From positions 3,782,001 to 3,846,000 of the forward strand of contig NZ_JAFBBO010000001.1 in NCBI RefSeq assembly GCF_016907235.1: a stretch of DNA of 64,000 nt, given 5' to 3'. This document shows, piece after piece, positions 33,273 to 41,316 of the stretch (its first letter is position 1; each line of letters starts with the position of its first letter). The DNA comes from Oerskovia jenensis (lineage in GTDB: Bacteria; Actinomycetota; Actinomycetes; Actinomycetales; Cellulomonadaceae). The translations under genes and the position numbers were made by a program. The notes beneath the pieces are model-generated. The model saw nothing but the letters and a program-made list of their open reading frames with translations. It was not told the origin of the DNA and did not search any database.

Positions 33273-33470
33273 TGTCGATGAGGGCCGTGGCTGGCTGTCG
33301 CACCAGTAGGAGGGAAGGCCAGACGGCCTTCGGCGCTACGTGCGTAGAGCGACCTTCTTTCAACGATGAACGCCAGGCTGGCAGGCGGGGGCGAGGCGCC
33401 GAGCGAGTCAGACGCGGGCCGCGCTGAGGCACTTCGTAGCCTCGTGCGAACGACCGATATGTACCAAATA

Positions 33471-33500
33471 GTAGTGGTCGGGTCTCCAGTCGACCACTAC
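33471..33500. promoter_or_regulatory. 10-bp inverted repeat before the CBASS operon
   Basis: GTAGTGGTCG (33471-33480) and CGACCACTAC (33491-33500) are perfect complements separated by 10 bases. It lies about 60 bases before the first CBASS gene, next to the AT-richer stretch around 33457-33470 that could be a -10 region. An operator or an attenuator are both possible. Confidence 0.6.
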
Positions 33501-33561
33501 CTGTGACGGTACTTCCCGGGGCGCCGGCCCCTCGTGTCAGTCCCCTTGGTAGGAAGGAGCT

Positions 33562-34755
33562 GTGGCCGTGGCCGATATCAGACGTAATACCGAGGTTGCG
33601 CGCACTGCGCTGGCTAGCGGGGTCGAACTGCGTGTGTGGGTCAAGGCCGCGGGCCGCTGCGTGCTGTGCGCGACGTACCTGCTCGACGAGCGCACGTGGC
33701 ACATCCACACCACTAAGGTCGGGGAGGTCGCACACATCGTCGGCGCGTCCTCGGGACCGAAGTCGCCGCGTGGCAACAGCCCGCTTGACGAGGAGGCCCG
33801 CGCTGCCGAGCAGAACCTGATGCTGCTCTGCCACGCGTGTCACCGGATGGTGGACGACCCGCAGAACGTCGAGATCTGGACCGGGGACCTGCTGTCCCAG
33901 CGCAAGGAGGAGCACGAGGCGCGCGTCCGCCGGGTCACGGACTTCTCGACCCTGCAACGCACCCTCGTGGTGACCACCGAGAGCACTGTTCGGTCCGAGC
34001 GCGTCACCGTCGGAAGCAGGCAGGTCACCCATGCTCTCGTCGAGGAAGGTCTGACCGCGCACATGGACGGGGGCCTGCGGAGCGACATCTGCGTCAAGCT
34101 CCCGGAAGCCCTCGACGACTTATCCGACTGGGCCTACGCGATGAAGACCATCGTGGCCCAGGTGCGGAAGATCAGTAGGAGCATCGAACAGGGCGCCGAT
34201 GCGGACCTGTCGGTGTTCGCGCTCGCGCCGATTCCGCTGCTGATGTACCTGGGTGCCCTGTTGGACGACACCACGACGGTCCGGGTGTTCGACCGGCACC
34301 GTGACGACCACGAGGCCAGAGCCTGGATGTGGCGACCCCGGCGCGAGGGCCCCCCAGTCAAGTTTGACATCGACGTTCCGCGCGACGCATCCGCCACCGA
34401 ACTGGTCATCGAGGTCGCCGTCTCGGGGACGGCGCGAGTCGGCCGGCTACTTGAGGATGTCGAGCCGCTGCCGCGCGCACGTATGGCACTCTCCGGGCAG
34501 GACGCCCGCGCAGGCGTGCTGGAGACGCGCGCGGACCTCGACGCCGCGTCCGCGGCATGGACGAGATCCCTTGCGCTCGTCGAGGAGCGGTGCCCAAACG
34601 TCCGGACCCTGCACGTCGTCGCATCGGTGCCCGCGAGCCTCGCGGTCCGCATGGGGCGCGCCCGCATGCGCGGGGCGCACCCGGCCTTCGTGGTCTACCA
34701 GCTGGCAAATGGTACGTACATGCCCACCCCCGCGATCACCGACCCGGCCGAGTAG
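33562..34755 (+). CDS. cap5: CBASS effector Cap5: HNH endonuclease fused to SAVED domain
   Basis: Cap5 is a cyclic-oligonucleotide-activated DNA nuclease that kills the cell on phage infection. The 397-residue product has an N-terminal HNH domain (about residues 15 to 115). Zinc and catalytic residues are C33, C36, H58 in KVGEVAHIVGA, N85, C90, C93 and H94 in NLMLLCHACHRMVDD. The C-terminal SAVED sensor covers about residues 230 to 395, with its closing block RTLHVVASVPASLAVRMGRARM and HPAFVVYQLANGTYMPTPAI. Start GTG 33562 is very close to AGGAAGGAG; GTG 33568 has better spacing (8 bases). It is the first gene of a three-gene operon, 10 bases before the nucleotidyltransferase. GC content is lower than in neighbouring genes, suggesting transfer. 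Confidence 0.93.
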   Translation: MAVADIRRNTEVARTALASGVELRVWVKAAGRCVLCATYLLDERTWHIHTTKVGEVAHIVGASSGPKSPRGNSPLDEEARAAEQNLMLLCHACHRMVDDPQNVEIWTGDLLSQRKEEHEARVRRVTDFSTLQRTLVVTTESTVRSERVTVGSRQVTHALVEEGLTAHMDGGLRSDICVKLPEALDDLSDWAYAMKTIVAQVRKISRSIEQGADADLSVFALAPIPLLMYLGALLDDTTTVRVFDRHRDDHEARAWMWRPRREGPPVKFDIDVPRDASATELVIEVAVSGTARVGRLLEDVEPLPRARMALSGQDARAGVLETRADLDAASAAWTRSLALVEERCPNVRTLHVVASVPASLAVRMGRARMRGAHPAFVVYQLANGTYMPTPAITDPAE

Positions 34756-34765
34756 GAGAACGACG

Positions 34766-35749
34766 ATGGAGCAGGTCAAGCACTTCGACGCACTGCTGCG
34801 TGACACGGTCAACCTCCCACAGTGGCGACTGGACCAGCTCGACGACCGTGTCGAGACCATCTTCGGGGTGCTTCGCAGCGACGTTGAGATCGGCGCTCTC
34901 GTCACGGGGAAGACCAAGCAGGGCTCCTGGGCCCACCGCATGATCATTAAGCCCCAGAAGAACAAGGAGTACGACGCCGACGTCCTGATCCACATGACCG
35001 CGAACCCCGACTGGGAGAACGACAAGGGCCGCTACATTTCCTCGCTCAAGTGGGCGCTCGAGCGCTCCGGCTACCAGGGCAAGGTCACGATGAAGACGCG
35101 GTGCGTGCGCGTGCAGTACGCCAACGACTGTCACGTCGACCTGGTCCCGTACGTAGACACCCCCTGGGGGCAGCGGATCGTGAACCGCCAGACCGGCGAG
35201 TGGGAGGACTCCGACCCAGCGGGTTACACCGCCTGGATGAAGAAGCGCGACGAGATCACCCACAGCAACTTCCGTCGCTCCGTGCGCCTGCTGAAGTACC
35301 TGCGCGACCACAAGAACTCGTTCACCGGTACCCCGTCGATCATCCTGACGACTCTGCTCGGCAATCAGGCGGACTCGCTCAAGGAATTCGTCCAGCCGGG
35401 CGCATACAAGAACGTGCCCGTGACGCTCGTGGCGCTCATGGAGTCGCTCGACGACTGGTTGCAGGCTAGGCCGCTGATGCCGGATGTCGTCGACCCCTCC
35501 TCGCCGCGAACGACGTTCAATCACCGGTGGTCGCAGATCTCCTACAGTTTTTTCCGTGCCCGGATCCACGCCCACGCCGCTCAGATGCGCGACGCGCTCG
35601 ACGAGCCGGACCCCGAGGAGAGCACCCGAAAGTGGCGTGCCCTGTTCGGTGACGGGTTCAAGTCCGCGACCACCGCGACCGCGTCCGCCAGCCCGTTCGT
35701 CGTCGCCGGGTCTACCCTGAGCGTCGGCCGCGCGGGCCGTGCCGGGTGA
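34766..35749 (+). CDS. CBASS CD-NTase (cGAS/DncV-like nucleotidyltransferase)
   Basis: This enzyme makes the cyclic oligonucleotide alarm signal that activates the HNH-SAVED effector. It is 327 residues long. The nucleotidyltransferase core shows G53-S54 in KQGSWAHRMI, the metal-binding pair D70-A-D72 in KEYDADVLIHM and the third carboxylate D125 in CHVDLVPYVD. A helical region follows with RRSVRLLKYLRDHKNSFTG. The C-terminus is a flexible tail ending GRAGRAG; a C-terminal small residue is needed for Cap2-mediated conjugation, so the final glycine fits a type II system. The ATG at 34766 follows AGGAGAACG. The nucleotide product cannot be read from sequence. The stop overlaps cap2 by four bases. 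Confidence 0.93.
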   Translation: MEQVKHFDALLRDTVNLPQWRLDQLDDRVETIFGVLRSDVEIGALVTGKTKQGSWAHRMIIKPQKNKEYDADVLIHMTANPDWENDKGRYISSLKWALERSGYQGKVTMKTRCVRVQYANDCHVDLVPYVDTPWGQRIVNRQTGEWEDSDPAGYTAWMKKRDEITHSNFRRSVRLLKYLRDHKNSFTGTPSIILTTLLGNQADSLKEFVQPGAYKNVPVTLVALMESLDDWLQARPLMPDVVDPSSPRTTFNHRWSQISYSFFRARIHAHAAQMRDALDEPDPEESTRKWRALFGDGFKSATTATASASPFVVAGSTLSVGRAGRAG

Positions 35750-37413
35750 ACCGCCGCGCCCCCCTCGGTACCCCGTACCAGGAGGGCTTCCTTGCCGAGC
35801 TGCGTGCCCTGCATCGCGAGTCTCCGAAGACGCTCGTGCAAGTCGCCCGGGAGTCGCTGAATGGTGACCTCCTTAGAGTTCGGCTGCGCTTGGCGACGCG
35901 AGGCATGAGTCGGTCGCCGGGCGGCATGAACGCGCACGACTTCGAGGACCTGGTCGTGCTGATCCCGTCGAACGCTCTCGCCCCGCCAGTCGTCGGCGTC
36001 ACGCACGAGCGCTTCATCGGTATCCCGCACGCACTGAGCTCCGGTCAGCTCTGCGTCTACCTCGACCCGGCGCGTGAGTGGAACCCGCTGGGTGGCGCGC
36101 GCGAGTTCCTCGACCGGATTTTCCGGTGGTTCGAAGACGCCCTCGCGGATCGATTCGACCCAGACACCGCCCTGTTCCACGCAGTCGGTGGGCACCAGTA
36201 CTCCCACGAGAACGCCGCACCCGTGGTTTGTCGGGAGGAGTTCGACGACCCTCGCCCATTCTCCATGGCGTGGCTCAGCCGCAACGGCACGGGCGACCGC
36301 CTCGACCTGCACCGAGCGCAGCGACACCCCGACGACGAGCAGGTCCTCGTCCTGCGGATGCCCGGACCGCTCTACACCGGGGCGGGACGCAGCGTGTTTC
36401 AGGTCATGCGCGAGCTCGGCGAGCCCGATGCAACGTCAGCGCTCCACGCCTGGCGGGCGCGCGTCGTGCGGCGTCGCCGCGACCATGCCACGTTCGTCCA
36501 CATCGTCGTGAACGTGCCCCACCCGACCGCCCAGATGTCCTCCCTGCTCGTCGGTCGCGTTGATCTAAGCGACGCCGAAGTGTCGACCCTCCACGACCGT
36601 CCCATCGAGTGGTGCCGCCTGTATGACGAGCGCCCGTCGATCTCCACCCGTCGAGACAAGGATCGTCCCGTGAACGCCTTCCACCAGTCCGACGTTGTTC
36701 TCCTCGGTTGCGGAGGGCTCGGCTCATGGATCTCCGAGTACGTGGTGCGCGCCGGATGCCGGTCGATCGAGCTCGTCGACTACGGAGCCGTCGGTGGTGG
36801 ACACCTCGTGAGGCAGAACTTCACCGAAGCGGACGTCACCGACGCGAAGGTCTCCGCACTCGCGGAGCGCCTGCGAGCGATCAACCCGGACTTGAAGGTC
36901 ACCGAGAGTGTCGGCTCCACCCCTAGCCCAGGTGCACTGGCTGTGCTGACGGTGGGCGGCTTCATCATCGACGCCACTGTCTCCCACGCGATGGCGACCT
37001 ATCTCAGCCTGCTCGACGTCGGTTCCTCCGGCCGGCGTGCTCTCGTCGCCCAGGTCGCGACCGACGTAGCCACCGGCTCGCTCGGTATGGTCGTTGTGGC
37101 GGCACCCGGAACTGAAGTTCCTCCGATCGACACCGTCGCAGGTACTCACGTCACCGCGTCCGGAGAGCTCGAGGCGTACCGCACGTTCTGGGAGACCAGC
37201 GAGGACGACGAACTCGTCCCCGCCCGTGGCTGCTCCGTGCCGACATTCCACGGCTCGGCCGCTGACCTCGCGGCCGTTGCCGCGATCCAGACGAACATCA
37301 TCGGTCGTCATGCGAGCCAGCAGACCTCCGGCACCTACCTGTTCGCACTTCCACACACAGGAGTTGCCCCGGGCTACGCATTCTTGCCCCACCCGGGCGA
37401 CACCTCAGGCTGA
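35746..37413 (+). CDS. cap2: CBASS Cap2: E2-E1 ubiquitin-ligase-like fusion
   Basis: Cap2 activates the C-terminus of the CD-NTase and conjugates it to targets, priming signal production. The 555-residue protein has an N-terminal E2-like domain with catalytic C103 in SSGQLCVYLDPAREW, a linker domain, then an E1/ThiF adenylation domain. The nucleotide-binding loop GCGGLGSW starts at residue 321, the acidic residue follows in IELVDYGAVGGGHLVRQNF, and the likely E1 catalytic cysteine is C496 in PARGCSVPTFHGSAADLAA. The GTG start at 35746 overlaps the CD-NTase stop (GTGA). No cap3 (JAB/JAMM isopeptidase) gene follows, unlike canonical four-gene type II CBASS. Codon use has more A/T at third positions than in the flanking housekeeping genes. 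Confidence 0.93.
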   Translation: MNRRAPLGTPYQEGFLAELRALHRESPKTLVQVARESLNGDLLRVRLRLATRGMSRSPGGMNAHDFEDLVVLIPSNALAPPVVGVTHERFIGIPHALSSGQLCVYLDPAREWNPLGGAREFLDRIFRWFEDALADRFDPDTALFHAVGGHQYSHENAAPVVCREEFDDPRPFSMAWLSRNGTGDRLDLHRAQRHPDDEQVLVLRMPGPLYTGAGRSVFQVMRELGEPDATSALHAWRARVVRRRRDHATFVHIVVNVPHPTAQMSSLLVGRVDLSDAEVSTLHDRPIEWCRLYDERPSISTRRDKDRPVNAFHQSDVVLLGCGGLGSWISEYVVRAGCRSIELVDYGAVGGGHLVRQNFTEADVTDAKVSALAERLRAINPDLKVTESVGSTPSPGALAVLTVGGFIIDATVSHAMATYLSLLDVGSSGRRALVAQVATDVATGSLGMVVVAAPGTEVPPIDTVAGTHVTASGELEAYRTFWETSEDDELVPARGCSVPTFHGSAADLAAVAAIQTNIIGRHASQQTSGTYLFALPHTGVAPGYAFLPHPGDTSG

Positions 37414-38204
37414 GCGCCTGCCGCGGGCGACGAGAACCCGACTACGGGAATCGGTGTTAGACGACGCCGTGCCTGCGAGGGTGACGCCGGTCGGCGGGAC
37501 GGTGCGGCGTCGACGTGCTTCCGGGGGCCGCACGGAGGCTTCCGCAGACAGTCGGCGGACGTCTTGAGCGGATAGTCACACGGCTCCGGTCACGACCTGC
37601 AGGTCTGTGATCCGCACCCGCACGACGGTGCGCGTCCACTCGGGCGCGACCGTGTCGAGCTCCTCGGCACCGGTCGCCCATCGCAGTCACGGGGGCGGGT
37701 ACCGGCCGGTCGCCGTTGTGGTGAACGCCTGCCGGTACGGGGCGCTGGTTGAGCAGAGGAACTGCTGCGCGGACACGAGACGTACCCCCGGGGAGGTTCG
37801 CGGCAGGTTCACATGCCGAGTGTGCGTGGGCGCGGCTGACAGGACCTCGCGCTGGTGTCGTGACGCTGGGCAACTGGTGGCCGACTCAGCCTGGAGGGGC
37901 CCGCGGATCCACGTGGAGAGAAGTAGGACCGCGGCGATACCGAAACCGTGCCCACCGCCAGCATCCAGTCCGCAATCCGGAGTCGTGCCACCTGCTCGTA
38001 TGACGCCCGAAATGCCCACCGTCCGATGCCATCCCGGATCGGTCAGGGGTGACAGCGCAAGCTGCTGAACGCCGCCACTGATACTCAGGGAAGGTTGCCA
38101 GACGACAAATAGCGGCCCCCTGCGAGACCACTGGCGCCACGCTCCTCCACGCAAGAGAGCCAGGGCACCGGTCGTTCGCCGACTGGCCGAGCGTCAGGGG
38201 CGTG
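37414..38204. other. 791-bp gap after the CBASS operon
   Basis: No intact gene is convincing on either strand. The stretch includes a GACCTGCAGGTC palindrome (37594-37605) and a possible decayed minus-strand frame listed separately. There is no integrase, transposase or tRNA. It forms the right part of the lower-GC island. Confidence 0.6.
37576..38154 (-). pseudogene. Possible decayed ORF right of CBASS
   Basis: One minus-strand frame from 38154 is open for 155 codons to a TGA at 37687-37689. It then continues in the same frame for another 36 codons to a second TGA at 37576-37578. The part after the first stop (…ATGAEELDTVAPEW, then TRTVVRVRITDLQVV) has the amino-acid mix and G/C third positions of real coding sequence. 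It looks like the end of a gene broken by a nonsense change. I do not recognise a family. It could also be chance openness in GC-rich DNA. Confidence 0.3.
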
Positions 38205-38699
38205 TCAGTCGTTCGGCCGTGACCCCGCGCCCTCGACCGGAGGCTCGGCCGACCACGGGAACGTGATCCACAGGTCGGTCTCCTTCCAGGCGAAGTCCGG
38301 CTGGATGATCGTGCGCGGCTTGGTGTAGAGCACCGCGGAGCGGGCCTCGGTGCCGTGCTCGGCGAGCATGCCCATGACCAGGGCGAGGGTCCGACCCGAG
38401 TCCGCGACGTCGTCGACCACGAGGACCTTGGACCCCGGGAGCTCGGACGTGTCCATGAGCGGGGGCAGGACACGCGGGTCGGAGAGCGTCTGGCCGATGT
38501 CCGTGTAGAACTCGACGTTGAGCGTCCCGACGCCCTTGGTGCCCAGGGCGTAGGCCACGGCACCGCCGGGCAGCAGGCCGCCACGGGCGATCGCGACCAC
38601 GACGTCGGGCAGGAAGCCGCCGGCCACCACCTGCTCGGCCAGCTCCCTGGACGCGGTGCCGAACAGCTCCCACGTCATGACTTCGCGCTCTGTGCTCAT
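38205..38699 (-). CDS. Purine-type phosphoribosyltransferase
   Basis: This 164-residue enzyme belongs to the type I phosphoribosyltransferase fold. The PRPP-binding signature is VLVVDDVADSGRT, and an N-terminal block PDVVVAIARGGLLPGG is also typical. Related actinobacterial proteins are annotated as hypoxanthine, guanine or xanthine phosphoribosyltransferases, with nucleobase plus PRPP giving the nucleotide. The exact base cannot be decided here. The ATG start at 38699 is read on the minus strand. It marks the return to high-GC core sequence to the right of the CBASS island, and its 3' end borders the island. Confidence 0.88.
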   Translation of the reverse strand: MSTEREVMTWELFGTASRELAEQVVAGGFLPDVVVAIARGGLLPGGAVAYALGTKGVGTLNVEFYTDIGQTLSDPRVLPPLMDTSELPGSKVLVVDDVADSGRTLALVMGMLAEHGTEARSAVLYTKPRTIIQPDFAWKETDLWITFPWSAEPPVEGAGSRPND

Positions 38700-38778
38700 G
38701 GGCAGAGCCTAGGTGCTGCACCTGGGGGTCGGCCTGCGGAGGGTCGGGCGCAGGACGGCTCGGTCCAGCACACGAGAA

Positions 38779-38808
38779 GGGCCGCCTCCCGCGGACGGGA
38801 GGCGGCCC
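38779..38808. terminator. Terminator hairpin between FKBP and phosphoribosyltransferase genes
   Basis: A perfect 13-bp inverted repeat (38779-38791 and 38796-38808) with a 4-nt loop lies just past the end of the FKBP gene on the minus strand. It is followed on that strand by CTTCTCGTG and probably ends the FKBP transcript. Confidence 0.8.
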
Positions 38809-38847
38809 TGTGCTCTCTCTGGCGGCGGTGCCGTCAGGATCGACCGG

Positions 38848-39807
38848 TCAGGAGGCGTCGAGGATGTCGAGCACGAAGACCAGGGTCTGGCCGCCCAGCG
38901 GGTTCTGCTCGCTCGCGGTCTCACCGTAGGCGAGGGCCGGCGGGACGATCAGGAGCACCTGGCTGCCGACGGTCTGCCCGGTGAGGCCCTGCTTCCAGCC
39001 CTCGACGAGGCTCGCGAGCGGGATCGTCATGGGCGCGCCCTTCTCCCACGAGGAGTCGAAGACCTTGCCGTCGAGCGTCCAGCCCGTGTAGTGCGCCGTG
39101 ATGGTGCTGTCGGCCGTGACCTCGGGACCGGAACCCTTGATGAGGGTCTGGGTGACCAGCTCGGTCGGGGCCGCGTAGCCCTCGGGAATCTCGATGCTGG
39201 GCTTGCCCGAGTCGTCGAGCGTCACGACGGGCAGACCCTCGGCCGGGGTCACTGCCTCGCCCTCGGCGCGCGTCGGGATCTCCTTCGTGGAGACGACCTC
39301 GACGAGGTTGATGATCGTCGTGATCCCGTCCTGGCCCTGGATCGGATTCGCGAGGAGCATCCGCGTGCCGACCTTCTGCCCGATCAGCGTCGGGTTGAGC
39401 AGGTCGAACTGCGCGTCTCCCAGGGTGAAGGACTGCGGGGAGTCGGTCTCCCAGGACGACTGCCCGGTCTTCGCGGCATCGGTCCCCGAGTAGGCGACGA
39501 ACTGCATGGTGACCTGGTTGCCCTTGACGAGCTCCTCACCAGTGCCTTCGTCGACGAGGCGGGCCGTGGGGGCGGACACCGAGAGCCCCTCCTTGAACTC
39601 CAGGGTGGGCTCGGCACCGACGTCGCCGTTGACCTTGATGGCCTCGACCGCCGCGACGTCCTCTGCCGTGGGGGTCGGGATGCCGCTGGCGGCCGACTCG
39701 CTGGGCGAGGGGCTGGCGCCGCCGTCGTTGCCGCTGGCGCAGCCGGAGAGGACCAGGGCGGTCCCCAGGGCGATCGCGACGAGGCCGCGAGAGGTACGGA
39801 GCTTCAC
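38848..39807 (-). CDS. FKBP-type peptidyl-prolyl isomerase lipoprotein, tandem domain
   Basis: This 319-residue exported foldase speeds proline isomerisation in secreted proteins. The signal peptide MKLRTSRGLVAIALGTALVLSGCAS ends in a lipobox LSGC, so it is membrane-anchored. Two FKBP-like domains follow. The first is about residues 85 to 170 (GNQVTMQFVAYSG, with WETDSPQSFTLGDAQFD). The second, about 225 to 318, is canonical: ITAHYTGWTLDGKVFDSSWEKG, VEGWKQGLTGQTVGSQVLL and PPALAYGE. The GTG start at 39807 has a GAAGGA site. The open frame upstream is not conserved. It is transcribed divergently from the small plus-strand gene at 40014. Confidence 0.92.
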   Translation of the reverse strand: MKLRTSRGLVAIALGTALVLSGCASGNDGGASPSPSESAASGIPTPTAEDVAAVEAIKVNGDVGAEPTLEFKEGLSVSAPTARLVDEGTGEELVKGNQVTMQFVAYSGTDAAKTGQSSWETDSPQSFTLGDAQFDLLNPTLIGQKVGTRMLLANPIQGQDGITTIINLVEVVSTKEIPTRAEGEAVTPAEGLPVVTLDDSGKPSIEIPEGYAAPTELVTQTLIKGSGPEVTADSTITAHYTGWTLDGKVFDSSWEKGAPMTIPLASLVEGWKQGLTGQTVGSQVLLIVPPALAYGETASEQNPLGGQTLVFVLDILDAS

Positions 39808-40013
39808 AAGGATCCTTCGGTCGGGGGTGTCCGCGCACGACCGGGAGCGAACACGGTGCCGGGCGCGGGTTGCAGGCCAGGTAACTCTAACGGCACTCTC
39901 TGGGAGGCCGCTGGGAGCAGGTGCCTGGTCGGTTCCCGGGGCGTCGGTCCCCGGGGCACGGGTCGCGCCCCGTGCGGGCCCCTGAGCGCGTCGCGAGCAG
40001 GGACAATGGACGG

Positions 40014-40313
40014 ATGCCGTCGAAGCGTCCGTCCCGCCGTCGTCCCTGGGGGGCTGAACCCGCCCCCCTCGACCTGGGGCGTGCCCTCGGCGGGCTGCGC
40101 TCCGAGTCGGGGGCCGACGGCGAGTGGTCGGTCCGCACCGTACGTTCGGGGGACAAGTCCTACGTCTGTCCCGGGTGCCGGCAGACCATCCCGGCGGGCA
40201 CGAGCCACGTGGTCGCCTGGGCCAACGACTCGATGTTCGGCGCGGCCTCGGCCCTCGAGGACCGGCGGCACTGGCACACGGGGTGCTGGGCGGCACGCGA
40301 ACGTCGCCGCTGA
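40014..40313 (+). CDS. Small zinc-motif protein
   Basis: This is a 99-residue basic protein. The C-terminal half carries a possible zinc site, CPGCRQTIPAGTSHVVAW with HWHTGCW, that is C-x2-C, H and H-x2-C. Similar short actinobacterial proteins are often annotated as ATP/GTP-binding, for reasons I cannot see in this sequence; a DNA- or RNA-binding zinc ribbon is equally possible. The ATG at 40014 is preceded by GGACAATGGACGG; no strong ribosome-binding site is evident. It lies 37 bases upstream of the first hydrolase gene. Confidence 0.72.
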   Translation: MPSKRPSRRRPWGAEPAPLDLGRALGGLRSESGADGEWSVRTVRSGDKSYVCPGCRQTIPAGTSHVVAWANDSMFGAASALEDRRHWHTGCWAARERRR

Positions 40314-40336
40314 CCTGCGCTCGCGGAACCGCGGGC

Positions 40337-40342
40337 TAGGCT
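40337..40342 (+). promoter_or_regulatory. Putative -10 element (TAGGCT) of a leaderless transcript
   Basis: TAGGCT lies eight bases before ATG 40351 and five before GTG 40348, with no Shine-Dalgarno sequence between. That spacing places the transcription start on or next to the start codon. Confidence 0.55.
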
Positions 40343-40350
40343 CGGTCGTG

Positions 40351-41316
40351 ATGAACGCGCACCGTCCCGACCCCGCGACCGACCGCCCCGACGAGCCCGC
40401 CGCAGCGACCGCGCCCCCGGTCGACGGGCCGTCCGACGTGCAGCCCGCAGCACAGCCCCCGACCGGGCACACCACCGCACCCGAGGGAAGGCCCGCCGAG
40501 CACGGCGCACCGATCCGTTCGCTCACGGTCCTGCCGGCCCGCCGCGAGGACGTCGAGCTCCACACCGCCGACGGCCTGACCCTCGTGGGTGAGCTCGCGC
40601 TCCCGGCGCACGCTGCGCCGTCGGGCACGCTGATCACGCTGCACCCGCTGCCCACGCACGGCGGCTACATGGACTCCCACGTGTACCGCAAGGCCGCGTG
40701 GCGCCTCCCGGCGCTCGCCGACCTCGCGGTGCTGCGCTTCAACACGCGCGGCACCTCGTCGCCGCGGGGGACGAGCGAGGGCGCGTTCGACGGCGGCGAG
40801 GCCGAACGCTTCGACGTCGCCGCGGCGATCGAGCTCGCCGAGTTCCACGACCTGCCGAACCGGTGGCTCGTGGGCTGGTCGTTCGGGACCGAGATCGCGC
40901 TCAAGCACGGCACCGACCCGGGCATCGAGGGCGCGATCCTGCTCTCCCCGCCCCTGCACCGTGCGACCGACGACGACCTGGACCGCTGGGCCGCGTTCGG
41001 CAAGCCCCTCGTGGTGCTCGTGCCCGAGCTCGACGACTACCTGCGTCCCGACGAGGCACGCCGCCGGTTCGCACGTGTGCCCCAGGCCGAGGTCATCGCG
41101 GTCGAGGGCGCGAAGCACCTGTGGGTCGGGGAACCGTCGGTCCGCCGGGTCCTCGACGAGATCGTCGCGCACGTCCTGCCCGGCTTCCCCGTGCCGCTGC
41201 CCACGACGTGGGACGCCGCGACAGAGACGGGCACCGACACCGAGGCCACCGACCAGGCCACCTACGACGCCAGCCGAACGCACGTCCAGCCATCGACGAC
41301 GGGACAGGAACCATGA
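40351..41316 (+). CDS. Alpha/beta hydrolase (dienelactone-type)
   Basis: This 321-residue protein has a disordered Pro/Ala-rich N-terminus (about 55 residues) and an alpha/beta-hydrolase fold. The nucleophile elbow is WSFGTEI (G-x-S-x-G) and the oxyanion region is HPLPTHGGYMDS. A conserved RFNTRGTSSPRGTSEG block links it to the CocE/YbbA-like hydrolases of unknown substrate. The downstream aspartate is in VPELDDYLRPDEA and the histidine in VEGAKHLWVGE. A second hydrolase overlaps its stop by four bases. The transcript is probably leaderless. A longer upstream frame back to 38713 is only an open antisense frame of the FKBP gene. Confidence 0.85.
   Translation: MNAHRPDPATDRPDEPAAATAPPVDGPSDVQPAAQPPTGHTTAPEGRPAEHGAPIRSLTVLPARREDVELHTADGLTLVGELALPAHAAPSGTLITLHPLPTHGGYMDSHVYRKAAWRLPALADLAVLRFNTRGTSSPRGTSEGAFDGGEAERFDVAAAIELAEFHDLPNRWLVGWSFGTEIALKHGTDPGIEGAILLSPPLHRATDDDLDRWAAFGKPLVVLVPELDDYLRPDEARRRFARVPQAEVIAVEGAKHLWVGEPSVRRVLDEIVAHVLPGFPVPLPTTWDAATETGTDTEATDQATYDASRTHVQPSTTGQEP

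Larger units (their letters stand above)
33189..33561. other. 373-bp leader of the CBASS island, rich in inverted repeats
   Basis: No gene is seen. Besides the two stem-loops listed separately, GAAGGCC-agac-GGCCTTC lies at 33314-33331 and CTACG-tg-CGTAG nearby. The base composition drops compared with nrdF. The region marks the left edge of the inserted defence cassette. Confidence 0.6.

Noticed and set aside
37749-38003. Plus-strand frame with GNWWPTQPGG, vaguely like the HxHP motif of a JAB peptidase (Cap3)
   Set aside because: The metal-binding histidines are absent, no upstream glutamate or downstream Ser/Asp pattern fits, and the frame is short with poor codon bias. Likely chance.
33189-38204. 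Search for att sites, tRNA or transposase ends around the CBASS island
   Set aside because: No tRNA, integrase, insertion sequence or convincing flanking direct repeat was seen by eye.
38713-40350. Long 5' extension of the first alpha/beta hydrolase frame
   Set aside because: It runs antisense to the FKBP gene. The hydrolase fold and a -10 box place the start at 40351.
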